DNA from: Ricordea florida
Taxonomy: Eukaryota > Cnidaria > Anthozoa > Corallimorpharia > Ricordeidae
Assembly: GCA_949710005.1 (NCBI GenBank)
Contig: OX453272.1
Span: forward strand, 45,406,146-45,470,145
Reading direction: 5' to 3'
DNA: 64,000 nt
Position numbers and translations under genes: made by a program. The notes below the pieces were generated by a model, which was not told the DNA's origin, ran no database searches, and saw nothing but the letters and a program-made list of their open reading frames with translations. This document shows, in pieces, positions 30,701 to 41,600 of the stretch; the stretch's first letter is position 1; each line of letters begins with the position of its first letter.

Positions 30701-32014
30701 TGGTTAGGGATGCTGTACTACGCTGTGTCTCCTTAGACGATCGCGGAGGAGGCGTTTCTAATGTGATAACAACGAAAAGAAAAGAGCTTACAAGGAGTTT
30801 AATAATCACTAGGGTACTGAAAGGGGCCGTAAAACAAAATAAATGTAGACTACTTCCATGAGTTGCAACAAGAGCTTTGAAAAAGCTCTGTAACGCAATT
30901 ATAGAAAATCTATCGATATGGGATTTGTCCCGTTTTTTCAAAATTAAAACAAAGAAATAAGTAGTCTGCTGAACTGTATCACTGCTTCAGAAAAAGAATA
31001 GAGAGGGGATTGAGACTTTGGTGCCTGCCATTGTAGCTTTCAAGTCACACTGCATTAAATCTGAGGCACAATTATTCAAATACAAGAAAACCAACAATGG
31101 TTCCCATAAGACCCACAAGATACACAGGGAATTTCAATACGCACAACGTCTTTCCCTCTTTTCATGCAGGCTGAAAATCATTTTGATTTATGTTTCTTTC
31201 GAGAAATAATAGTAGATGGACTCGTCATGACTCAGTCGACCTGAAACTAATTGTCAACTGTTGGATTCAAATGACGTCATATTTTTAATTGTTGTGCCTA
31301 TTGTCATTCCAGACGTCACTACAGTATTCTGAATCATGATGAAGCGATCCGAACATACAAATTTCATTTCAAAGCTTTCCATTCTGTGTTAGGGCTCAAA
31401 AAAAACCTTTAAAAACATACAAAATATCAAACGTCCTACTGTTCGACGTTAATAGTAATACCAAAGAATATTATCATAACATTACATCAGGGAAATGTTT
31501 CTATCTAGCAGACTTTAAATTCAATCTAGTATGTCGTGATTTTTGAAACGGAGAGTCTGACTTATTGTCAAAGTCAATTTCAACAAAGGGAAACGTGGTT
31601 GACAAACCATTATACAACGAGTAAAAGTCAACTTTAAAAATCTTAATTATAAAACCACGCACGGCATGTTTATGACGCCGACCAGTCGGCTCAGTTGGTA
31701 GAGCACTGGACTACCGTGCGAGAGGTTGTGGGTTCAAAGGCCGCCCGGACCAACACGTTAAAGAACCCACATGTACACTGTTAGAAAAGAGTAGGGGACG
31801 TTGTTCCCGGTGTAGTGGTCTATCTGATCATATTGTTAATAGCGTAATATTATAGTCGACGGCCGTATGTTAGAAAACTCTTGTAGCGTTAATGCGTCAC
31901 ACTCATAAAGATAAGATTATTTATCACTAAAATCGTGAGTTGAACTTACAAACCTTTTCTTTGCGGGATACCAGTGCGAATAGCGAAGTCGTAAATCGAT
32001 GAGAGATCGCTCAT
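15587..32014 (-). CDS. TRPA1-like: TRPA1-like cation channel, copy 1 (complete, 11 exons)
   Basis: Exons, 5' to 3' on the - strand: 32014-31954, 30757-30379, 28387-28044, 27429-27156, 26133-25803, 24973-24768, 22540-22205, 20221-19384, 18389-18180, 16941-16766, 15812-15587. All junctions are GT/AG and phases match, giving 1126 residues, close to the usual TRPA1 length. Exon 1 begins MSDLSSIYDFA. Exons 2-7 encode ankyrin repeats (TPLHLAAKNGH, NTPLHVACRHSR). Exon 8 encodes the pre-S1 region (TYSPHPPAHEDF) and S1-S5. Exon 9 holds the pore (MMMVGELDYSDIY) and S6 (MVSVALMNLLV); exon 10 starts GLAVGDIGSIQ, as in TRPA1; exon 11 is a coiled coil (YERHRIDKQDETISKLQDTI). A tetrameric plasma-membrane sensory cation channel is expected. 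Exon 4's acceptor is the least certain border. Confidence 0.88.
16174..16748. mobile_element. Pogo/Tigger-like nonautonomous DNA transposon
   Basis: The ends CAGTGGAACCCCGATATAAC and the inverted TATACCGGGGTTCAACTG are flanked by TA on both sides (16,172-16,173 and 16,749-16,750), typical of the Tc1/mariner-pogo group. Inside, the motif GATATAACGATA recurs many times. It has no transposase. It lies in the last intron of copy 1, 14 bases from the splice donor. Confidence 0.8.
17072..17136. repeat. 31-base tandem duplication
   Basis: The unit beginning GAGGGAAATACATTTGCAG is present twice in tandem in an intron of TRPA copy 1. Confidence 0.8.
17308..17345. repeat. (ATT)n microsatellite
   Basis: About twelve uninterrupted ATT units in the intron between exons 10 and 9 of copy 1. 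Confidence 0.9.
18445..18730. repeat. Degenerate MITE of the TATATACTAAAACA family
   Basis: Contains GTATATACCAGCTCAGCAACC, a palindrome around GAATGAGGTACCTCATTC, and GTGTATACTAAAACAATTAG. Related copies lie at 15.35, 28.45 and 29.1 kb. Confidence 0.45.
20380..20530. repeat. CAA-rich low-complexity tract
   Basis: Imperfect AAC/AGC triplets in the intron between exons 8 and 7 of copy 1. Open frames across it are artefacts of triplet composition. Confidence 0.85.
21178..21830. repeat. CAA/CAG triplet expansion, about 0.6 kb
   Basis: Almost continuous CAA, CAG and TAA triplets, with higher-order blocks near 21,300-21,480 (a unit of about 100 bases containing CAGTAACAACAATAAC is repeated). It lies in the exon 7-8 intron of copy 1. 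Several frames stay open for about 200 codons, but the peptides are homopolymeric. Confidence 0.9.
22020..22165 (+). mobile_element. tRNA-derived SINE fragment
   Basis: GTAGGTTCGACTCC at about 22,096-22,109 is a good polymerase III B box. An A-box-like stretch (CAGAGGTACAGAG) lies about 40 bases upstream. Located in an intron of copy 1. Confidence 0.55.
22991..23644. mobile_element. Penelope-like element copy A with 15-base target duplication
   Basis: TAAATCCAGACTGAC occurs at both 22,991-23,005 and 23,630-23,644, so the insert is 23,006-23,629. Both ends carry the same terminal sequence in opposite orientation, each with a hammerhead-like motif (23,131-23,164 and 23,530-23,563). Between them, 23,202-23,420 on the + strand encodes the last 70 residues of the GIY-YIG endonuclease domain region (KPVARHFNLPNHSTHNMAVC). 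The reverse transcriptase is missing, so the copy is 5'-truncated and inactive. It lies in the exon 6-7 intron of TRPA copy 1. Confidence 0.8.
24550..24720. repeat. Compound (AGAT)n/(AG)n microsatellite
   Basis: An (AGAT)n block (24,550-24,606) is followed by an AG run to 24,720. On the transcribed strand this is a long CU tract starting about 47 bases after the donor of exon 6 in TRPA copy 1. Confidence 0.95.
26560..26730. repeat. Dispersed repeat, second copy
   Basis: Shares CGCTATTGTTT, GTCCT and AACGTTTCATCGTGGT with 13,826-13,990. Type unknown. Confidence 0.5.
28485..28610. repeat. Fold-back element with a perfect 22-base palindrome
   Basis: The arms at 28,485-28,536 and 28,541-28,592 are near-perfect inverted copies. 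The next bases, 28,589-28,610, form an exact 22-base palindrome centred on GTATATAC. It lies in the exon 2-3 intron of TRPA copy 1. A related, more decayed copy is at about 29,100-29,235. Confidence 0.8.
29600..29830 (-). mobile_element. tRNA-derived SINE with (TTTGA)n-type tail
   Basis: On the - strand an A box (TGGCGCAGTGG, about 29,802-29,812) and a B box (GGGTTCGATTC, about 29,760-29,770) are followed by a body ending in CCGGTTTTCCCCTCTCCAC. The tail of repeated ATTTG units runs through about 29,605-29,656. Confidence 0.75.
31675..31860 (+). mobile_element. tRNA-derived SINE
   Basis: CGGCTCAGTTGGTAGAGCA (A box) and GTTGTGGGTTCAAAGG (B box) lie about 30 bases apart on the + strand. The body continues GTTGTTCCCGGTG. 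The tRNA fold is not complete, so this is a SINE head rather than a working tRNA. Confidence 0.6.
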
Positions 32015-32067
32015 AGTGATGGTAACGGTTGAGTTCTTTGCTTTTCTCGCCTCTATGAGAACGCAAT

Positions 32068-32083
32068 CAGATCAATTATAAAG
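32068..32083 (-). promoter_or_regulatory. Candidate core promoter motif of TRPA copy 1
   Basis: On the - strand CTTTATAATTGATCTG lies 54 bases upstream of the ATG. A close match occurs 99 bases upstream of copy 2. The TATAA core makes it a candidate TATA-type element; this is weak. Confidence 0.3.
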
Positions 32084-33740
32084 CAGTCAAAGCAGTTCTT
32101 TGGCTAAGTCGCTGAAACCGCCGCGGTGGTTAATGCAAATAAATCACAACTTTTTGTGGTTCGTGCGTAACAGATCCTGTGTATACTGACATCAGAAGAA
32201 AATTTGAAAGATCTGATGTCGTTTAGCGTACACTCACCTTAAAGGGAATTTGTAAACTGACGCAAAGAACACAAAATCATCGAGTAATTTACATGATTTC
32301 GTTTGATCAATGAAGTTGAAAATATCATTGTCACGCAGGAGCCTATAATAGGCTCCTGTGTCACGCACGTCACACGAGTTTGCGCTCACCGAATAATAAA
32401 GAGGGTGTTTACAAGGGAAAGCTCGGCCCGAAACGAGTTTCATACCATGGAAGGGGGGTGGTGGGGTACTGTCATATATGGGCTATATAGGTATGTGAAG
32501 GGTATGGTTTTTAAGGAGTTACTATAGCATAGCAAGAGCCCACCTGAGTACAGGAAATATATAAATCAGAGTGTTTGGGTCTAGAATAGGGTATCATTTT
32601 TCACGAAACTGACCAGTTGGCTGAAGATTAAAAAAAAAAAAACCTGAGCAAGTATAAATAAATCTTTTTTGAGAGAAAAACGATTGTGATGTAAGGTTTG
32701 TTTTGGCTAGACTGTGCTAGTGACCTCAGTTTCTGGAAAACAGCTACTGTAGGATAATGGGGTTTACTCTAGCATAGGGTAGCAAAATTCAGCTGAACCA
32801 GCTCTGCTATAGGCTAAGGGTTCCAGGGTTCCAGCGTCACATCGCCACCCAGAAATTCCTAAAGTACATCCCCGGGGCTTCATACCGGGATGAAATTATT
32901 TTAATTTTTCGCCACGCATGCTCTACCCGTTACAGCACACTGAAATAGAGATTTCATACCCAATTAAATGCTCGTTCTTCGTTTACATGAGGTCGTAACG
33001 GAACAAGATTTTCGATCCGGCTTAGAAACAGGAGTGAATTCGAACTCGCTCCAGTATAACTCATTCCGTCATGACTTTTCCGGTGTTATAATGTAAACGA
33101 ATACAGAGCCATATAAGTCGAAGAGAACCGGAGTGAACTCGGTCGGGGTGGAACTCGCCCATGCTCATGTAGACACCACGGTCTTAAACTTCGTTGACAA
33201 ATTCATTGTTTACGCAGTGCGCATCTGATAAAGTGTTACTCCTTTTTTTGGAAAGGATTCAAGTAGGTATTTTGTGTGTTGCCTGCATGATATGTAACAC
33301 GCAATGACCGTAATAGTTAGTGATATTCATTGGTGGATATGCTTGTCTACAGGCTGTTTTACTGCTCCTTTGGCATGAACGCGACGAACTGTAGGCTACG
33401 GTAGACGCAAGTCCCATTTTCATCTAGTCATACAAAGAAGTGTTTAAATCAGTACGCACTCACCAATATATTAATTAATTGGTCTGAGTCCTTTTTTACA
33501 TTTTTAAAGCGTAGTATTCTTGTTCTTAGAGCACCAATCTTGTGTCATCGTGATTTATTCAGGGAGCATGCAGTATTCTTCCTTATCATATGAATGGTCC
33601 CAAGAGCGTGCAATAAGAGTACAGTATAGAACTTGGCCAAAGTCATCTTGGCCTCATGTTTGTTCAATAATGGATGTATATTCAGGTAGCTAGTGTCACT
33701 CAGCATCCAAATAGCAAGGAATTAAGCAAAGTTTACTGAA
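32084..33740. other. Upstream region of TRPA copy 1
   Basis: No gene was seen. Two perfect inverted repeats are present: GACATCAGA/TCTGATGTC (32,188-32,196 and 32,212-32,220) and a 10-bp stem with a 3-base loop (32,336-32,358). Either could be regulatory or chance. Confidence 0.35.
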
Positions 33741-33819
33741 TCATGGAGTTTGAATGCTGGAAGATGAGTTATGAGGCTTGTAATAGTAAAAGGAAGAAAC
33801 AACTAAGATTTATTGAAAC

Positions 33820-34161
33820 CTATAAAATGCCACTTGACCAGAGTGGAGTAGTTTCGAACAAGGCATGTGTGAATTTTACATTCCTTACATATGGAGCATC
33901 AACACCTATGCCGAGAGCTGATGTGGCAAACGACACTCGCACTCTTGAATTCTCCTTTTTGATTTTCACAACCGTTCCTTCTTCATTCGCTCTATCTGTG
34001 GTAAGTGGAACAGCTGTGCAAAGAGTCGTGCTACTAGAGCAACAGTCTCCAATAATCGAATTTAACGGACACACTACAATCCCAATATTCCGGTTTGACT
34101 TACAGGGAGGAAATGTGGGAGAACGACTTCCCAAAAACAGTAGGTAAAACGCCAATAACAT
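33820..34161 (-). pseudogene. RecQ-like helicase fragment, internally deleted
   Basis: A 113-codon frame on the - strand includes IGIVVCPLNSIIGD, like motif Ia of RecQ helicases, and then VRVSFATSALGIGVDAPYV, like motif V. The roughly 100 residues that normally lie between them, including the DEAH-type box, are absent. No Walker A is visible. RecQ-like genes are multi-copy in cnidarians, as I recall. The + strand frame over the same bases (33,743-34,147) has no recognisable content. This is a decayed copy, not a working gene. Confidence 0.45.
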
Positions 34162-34214
34162 CCTGATCCTTGAGAAGGCACTAAAGGAACTTGACTTGAA
34201 GCGGCTTTAAATTA

Positions 34215-34476
34215 GGGACGGACTATTAGAAAAGTGATGGCGGGGTGGGGAAAAAACCCAAAAAAAAAATTCATGCAAAGAAGAAGGTAAAAAAAAAATT
34301 CATGCAGAAGGAAGGTCGAATTGTGACTTTTTCACATGTAGTAAAAAAAATTCGTGTAGAGGGGTTCACCTGAAAAAAAATTCCTGCACAAGCAGTGAGC
34401 CAAAAAAAAAAATTCGTGCAAGCTTAAGATTCCCCACCCTTCCCCCCCTCCCATCACTTTTCTAATGGTCCGTCCC
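34215..34476. mobile_element. Harbinger-like MITE
   Basis: Inverted ends of about 40 bases (GGGACGGACTATTAGAAAAG and its mirror) are flanked by TTA on both sides (34,212-34,214 and 34,477-34,479), as for PIF/Harbinger elements. The inside has about five copies of an A-run followed by TTCATGCA or TTCGTGCA. Confidence 0.75.
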
Positions 34477-34479
34477 TTA

Positions 34480-35622
34480 ACATCAGAAAAATTGCCGCTA
34501 TTCAAAGAAATTTGCAGTTGTCGGAAGACATAGAAACTCTGGTCGCTCGGCCGCCATCTTTGTTTGAATAATTACAATAATTTATTACACACAGGATTTT
34601 AGGTTATTTTGATGGTCACGTGAATGACTCAGGGAAAAGGTCCTGGGAATGAGGTTGACAAAAGAGGGTTGCATTTCCTCCCCTCCCATTTTGTTTTTGT
34701 ATTTTTATTTTTATCTTTTATTTTTTGGTTTAGTTTCCTCTTTAGAATAATTGGTACATTTTTGCTCCCGCTGAGGATATGAGGCGAAAGACCGTCCACT
34801 GGTAGCACTATACGATGGACTATGATCGGTATCGGTATCGGTATATGACAGGTGGATTATGCTAATGACATAATTATAGAGTTGGAAAATCTATTTTCTG
34901 GGATTGTAAAAGCCAAATTTTTGATCGAAATAAAAACCTATACATCATTCAAAATTGAAATCAGGTTCTTAACGCTACAGGTGCAATGTAAAACCAAGTG
35001 AAGCTTATATGATTATAACTTGGGAGCTCGGAATTAACTAAATCATTTTTCAGTAAGACAGTATTTTATTCCGATGAGGTTTGAATTCTAGGAAGTGTAA
35101 CTATTGTTTTGCAGTAAGAGTTGTTCTACAGTTGGTAAAGTTTGAGTTGCTGCTCCGTTAAGTTGTAAGGACTAAATAATTGGATGCCTACCAAGAAAAC
35201 AAGTCAAGTTGCATTTGATAAACAAAACCACACGGACAGTCATGATACCAGATTGGGACTAACCACACAATGCATAGCGAAACTCAGAGTTCTTAATAGT
35301 AGGTTTTTCTACTTCCGGTATATGGCGTTAGCATTTCAATTAAGAGAGAGATCTACGCCATTTTCCGGCAAACTTTTTAATACAGCTTTTGATTCATCTT
35401 AAGTAGTATCATACAATTGCAATTTTAACAGCTCGTTACCTTACACCCTCTAGCTTGTTGTGGTAAGTATTTGGTTAAGTACTCTACAATGGAAAACCTT
35501 TGACACTATTTTCTTATACATCCAGATGTGCAGGTCGACAAAAACTATTTAGTACTCGAAAATGGCTAAGCATGTTATACTTGATGAAATAGCTGCAACA
35601 AACACAGTCTGCTGCTCCTCCC
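34480..35622. other. Spacer between TRPA copies 1 and 2
   Basis: AT-rich, with no recognisable gene or repeat family. Confidence 0.4.
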
Positions 35623-38600
35623 TTACTCTGTATTAATTTGCAGTTTTTCAGCTATGGCTCTTAGAAGTCTGCCATGTGCGTCAATGGTGTCTTGGAGTTT
35701 TCTCAGGCGTTGATCTTGTTTTACTATTCTTTGACGCTCAAATTTGTGCATGTCTTTAAAGCCATCTTCTGCTTCCTCTCCAGAATTTTTATTTAGTAGA
35801 TTGTTAATGAAATCTTGACCTGTAACATCCATACCAGCAAGGGCGAACCTTGAAAAATAGAAACAAATAAACGTATGTACGTAAAGCAATGGGCGGGAAA
35901 AGGGAAACGTAGTTTCTTATCCCCTACGCCAATATAAATATTTGCCCAAGCCCGGAAGCAGAGTACTGAAGTTATTTAACCTCTGGTCTTGATACGATAT
36001 TTAAATATCATTTAGTTTCCTGACTTCGCGGTAATGCTTAGAGCCATATGCTCACAAACTGTAGTATCGCGATTCTAAGGTGATTCCGCTCAAAGAAAAA
36101 GGCATCAAAGCTGCTGCAGTTTATTTCTTTTACCGCTAACAGCAGTAAAAGTTATTTTTTGCATAAGAATAAGACCAGAATCACTTAAGACTTGGAGAAA
36201 CATTAACCATTTCTTAGGTGGCCAACGTTCTACCAAGTCGAAACTTAGATACCATAGGTTTTTGATGCTGCTTTTCGGGTTTTGTTTGTCTGTTTTCAAC
36301 AAAGTATTGTAGAGTGTGTTAAACAATCAAAGTAGAAAATTGAAGAATATTGTTTGGCATACACTCATGCATGCCCAAAAAATGGATCATGCAAATTGCA
36401 CAGTTCTGAATTTTTAAATTTTCTTTTACAATAAAAACAAATCGTTAAATTACCTCTTGAATAATGTGTTCTGGTTTGGTTTAATCTCCCATGAGCATCT
36501 GTGTAGGCGTTTCAAGATGAATTTTGGGTAAGACTTTTCCAGCTTATCAACCATGAGCGCTTGATCCTGCAAGGCCCGTAGACTTGCCGTTTTTTGGATG
36601 GAGCCAATGTCACCAACTGCCAAACCAACCTGACATGAAAAAATGAAATTTAACTCAAGAAAAAGAAATTTCAAATGCGAATATATGGAATTCCTTATAA
36701 CTGGATTGCGGAACAAAAATTGAAGAAGTGAAAGATTATGCAAGAAAAACTATGCATATTTAGAGAAATTATAGAGAAAACCAAAAAGTCAACGGCCTTG
36801 TAATTGTAACTACTAACATTACTTCCGGTACCGAAGCCCACATTTCCAATGCCTTATCAGTATGCATGGCGGGAAAATCAGGTACAACTGTCACAATCGA
36901 GCTTCTTAGTGAACTGATTATGGGTTTTGCATCTTTGCAGTAATGTACATCCGTTTATTTGTATTGTTCATTTCAGAAACTACTGTTAAATTGTTTCATA
37001 GGATTCTCAGTAAGAATCCCATGTTTTTTTCAGTACAAGTCAATTAATGTGCAAGATTTGCGCTGCGCTCTCCACAGTTCTTGACTGCTGTTAAAAAAAA
37101 AATATCAACTTGTATTTATTCTTCTTTTGCACCTTTTGTTTCATTGTACTCACTGTAATTTCTTTTTCAAGTAGTAAAACATTATCGATACACACGTCTA
37201 ACTTCAACCTCTACAGGTATCTTATTCCTAAGGGCATTTGTTTTTTTTCTTGTTGTTGTTGTTTGTTTGTCTTCTAAGAGATTGTTTTTGTTTGTTTTTT
37301 TCTTTTGTTTGATTTTTTGGGTTTTATAAAACAAACATAACATTAAGTTAACGCAAGACCAGACAAGAATCCCGTATTAATTATAAAGTCTCAAAATGAC
37401 TAATAGAAATGCCTCGCTCTGCTTCTTACTGGTAACAACCCTGAAACAACAGTCATTATTTTTCTTACCAACAGATTCATCAGAGCCACAGAAACCATGA
37501 ACGTAAAGAGAAGAAACAGGATTCCTGTCAGCTCTGGATATGGGACGTAAACAACATTTGTACCCGGAACAGTACTGTTACTTGCTACGTATCCTGCATA
37601 AATATCTGAGTAGTCCAGCTCTCCCACCATCATCATATTCGTTTTGAGAATTGACAGCCATACCGACAAGAAATTGTCCTAAAAGAGAGTGGAGAAAAAA
37701 ATGAGAATTTTAAATTGTCCTTGTATCATTGAATCATTCGTGAAAAGACTACATCAGCAGTACAGTATAAATGCATAGTTATTAAAATAACTATAAGAAG
37801 GCAATCTTTAACAGAACAACGAATCTCGCTAAACAGTCAAGCTATGGGCTTCTTTAATCAATTTACTGATGAACAAATATGTAAATAAGTTCGTAAATTA
37901 TTGGTTTAGGTTTTCTTTTTATAAATCTGTTCATTTATTTATGAATGTGAATATATAAAAGGTTATATGTATGCGAACTGCCGAAGGAAAGACGTAACAA
38001 GTTAAAGATCATCGCGGTTATGTATGCAATTTAAGCAATTGTGAAGATGACCCCATGACATTGCGATACCGGTACAATTCTCTAACCAACTGAGCTCAAG
38101 CCAGCTGACAGCTGTTCGTTTTGTGGGTTCGTAATATACCCGTAGAGGATAAAGATATCGCTGTGAATATATAAACATTTCACATCGGTGAACTGCGGAA
38201 GTGAGAGTTAACAGGTGAGTGATTGAAACCATTTATTTATTAACTTGTTCATTCATTTATTTGAAAAAAATGTTTGTTTTAGAGCAATCCATTAATTTTT
38301 TGGAAGATAATCGTGATATGTTTTTTCTCTTACCTGCTCCATAAAAAGAGTGTAAAACACCAACGAATACCCGACGATGATTGAAGAGAAGATGAACATC
38401 ACTTTGCTTAGTGTCGCTAGTACTTCCACGTACATAGAAACGTATAAACCGATGCCTCCAATTCGACGAAGAGACAGCGTCAAGTTTATATAAGCTAACA
38501 GTAAGCCAAGTATCCCGGCAACCCACTGCCAGTCGGCTGGGTGGTCATGTGATATATACGGCACAATAAAACTGATGACCATCGCGATCATAAGGAGGTC

Positions 38601-41600
38601 AAGCAGGTTTGACGGGTCCTTAATGTAGGAAATCCGAAGCCAAAGAAGTTGGACTATTTCCTTTATTCCTTGACAAGCTATGAAAATCAAGATCAATGGA
38701 GGAATTACTGTACTGATCGCCGTGTTGTCTTCCTTTTCATCCAAAGTGTTGGTAAAACCAGTGAGTGACATTTTGATCTTGTCCCTTTCTGTTACGACGA
38801 GAACAGAAAACATAACAACAAACGTTGTAAATATTAGAAAGTTAACACAACTTATGCCTCTTCCCAGCATCATCCATTTCCATCGCAAAAGCCCCTGCGT
38901 CACAACGTGATTCAGAAGTTTCTCTCGACAATTAAGCGCCATGAAAGCTGGAGCAAAGAACCTTTCATTCCCTCCAAAGTTGACTGGATTAAGGAGAAAC
39001 CAGTCAAATTTGACAGCGAAGTCTTCATGCGCTGGGGGGTGGGGACTGTAAGTTATGCATTGATCCAACACAATCTCCGCCACATCTGGAAGCTTTTCTA
39101 TCAACTTCTTCATTGGGCTGTTACCAGTAATAGTGCAGTACTGCATGACTTCTTTCCATCTACGTTAATAAAATAAAATCATACACAGTTATAAAGAATT
39201 GAACAAAGTAAGGATCGGAATGAGTGCTTCACCAAAATATCCCGGCTCTGAATTAAAAACAAATTAAAGACACAATTCTTTTGAGGAAATTCCGGAGAAA
39301 AAGAAAAAGTCTGACCTCCGCTAAGCTGATAAATTTAATATACAATACACGACTTGTGAGATACATACGAAACTTCATTCGGGCACATGAGGATTTCGAT
39401 GGTATAATGGCCTGTGTTTTCCCGCGCATTTTTGAAGTGAGTAACATGTCTTTAAGTCTATATAATAAGACGAAAATTACTAGATGGATTTTATTGTCTG
39501 TGATCTTGTTTGATTTGCACCACCGTGACTCAAAAAGAAAAATCGGTTCTGTCCTTGGGTTCTGTCCGCGTATACCGGTACAGTAGGGAATAACTATTGT
39601 GTTTTCTTTGTATAGAAGTCATTGTTTAGTTGTAATGTATTGTTTGGTCTGTTTTATTGGCTCTTGCGTACCGGTATACGAGGATAGAACTGAAAAATCT
39701 GGCTCATCCTCGGTGTAAAAACCTGTTACGTTTACGAGTGACGTAGAACAAAGAAAACAAAGGAGACAAAACAATAGAGACTAGGAAAATAATTGTGAAA
39801 TAACCAAGAAAAACTTCACAGGTTTTTACACCGAACTAGGTTATCCCAAATATCTATATCACCGCGCCTCCGTTAGGCTATCATTTATTGACAGGCTGCA
39901 ATTTCTAAGTTGGACAAGATTAGGCGAAGTAATCGATTAACTAGTAAAGCAACCTCACAATAATGTGGTTCGCCGTGATTTTAGGGTAAAACCAGTTTAG
40001 TTTATCAAAACTGAAAGCTGTCATTTGGTTTAAAAAGTAACTTATATTGGGAGATTTTGCTATCTGAACAGTTGTTGTGTGTGAGTTCCTCAAGTGATGA
40101 AATCACGCTTTCGCAGCAAAACTTAATGGCAGATGTTCTTGCTGGTTTCCGGCCGCCATATTAGTGCCTTCTTCGGGAGTCTATACAAAGCTCTATAAAT
40201 TTGGGTGAAACGCTTCTCCAAGTACCTCGCATATGAGAAATCGCACTGCTGCGAGGCCTCAGGCATATATATCTTCTTTCAATTCCCCAATTCTGAACTT
40301 AACCTATTCAATGGTTTCCAACTCTATCGTTGACAGCGACAGTGAAACCAGCAACTGAATTGAACAGTCTTCGTTGAGTCTGTTACGAACATTGGAATGA
40401 GAACACTTCAATCAAGGGGCGCTTCATTGACTGATGGTTCCAACACACCTTTCATGTTTAACAAGAATCTTGGCCACCTCATTGGCTCCCCATTCAATAG
40501 CGACGTCCAAACAAGTCATGTTAAGGTTGTTTCTAGTAGTGACGTCAGCACCTTTGTTTAACAAGAACCTCAATATCTCCAAGCGACTGTGTCTACAGGC
40601 AACATGGAGAGGTGTGTTTTGGTCCATATCTTGCTCATCTAAAGTGCTTGGAAGTAATGAATCTAAAAGGGCTTGGACAGTCTCCAAGGAACCAGCCATC
40701 ACTGCCAAGTGAAGTGCCGTGCAAGAGCGACCATCTTTTAAGGTAACATCAGCGCCTTTAGAAATCAGTTTTAAACACATGCATCTGAAATATCAGAAAT
40801 TGTTAAATACCAAGACTTTCACTCAACAAAAGGAGCACCGTGACTGGTTGATTCTTGGTCACGTGCCCCTGATCAAATTCAAATGTATCGCCGATCGGGA
40901 TACAATTGCGTAGTTGTTGCCCGCGCGCCAGTTGCGCCGTCTTTGTTTGTTTTTCTATATGACTGTTTAAGGGAATGACTAAATATATAACAAAGCACTA
41001 AATGTATAGTCCCTCGGGAAACTAGTTAGTTCTCGAGTCCCGATGTCAGGACTCTCGGAAAAACAAAACTGTCTCCCTTGGAACCACGCATTAAGCGCAC
41101 ATTATTATATCTCCCAGTTAGTACGCGCGCTGTGATTGGTCAATTTAGCGGGCCGTACTTTACTGTAAGGCCCGCGAAATTCAAGGGTTTGTTTTGGGAT
41201 ATAATAAATATCTTACAAACCTCGTTTTCCCGGCCGCACTGTAAGTTACGGATCCTCGTTTTGTCCGCTTGGATTCATGGCCCGCGCGCTTCGCGCTTAG
41301 GCCATAAATCCAAGCGGACAAAACTCGGTCCCTAACTTACAGTACGGACCTCGATCTCGGTTAGTAATATTTTCAAATTGGAATACTTAACACTAGTGTA
41401 TCATTTTGTTGTATAGGTACTGCACAGGCCGTAATCTGTCCCGTTAGCTTCTGATATTCAGGGAAGTAATGATAGAAATTACAAAGGAACAAAATATAAA
41501 AAGTGTTCTAGAATTTGAATGATGCCAGTTCATTTTACAGTGTCAAGGTTTATAGTACAGCATATACTTAAAACTCCAGTAATTTACAAGCCCCACCTTG

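Noticed and set aside
31683-31750. Functional tRNA gene on the + strand
   Set aside because: Only the promoter boxes are tRNA-like; a complete cloverleaf is not formed.
33743-34147. 134-residue + strand gene
   Set aside because: The - strand over the same bases shows RecQ-like motifs; the + frame has none.
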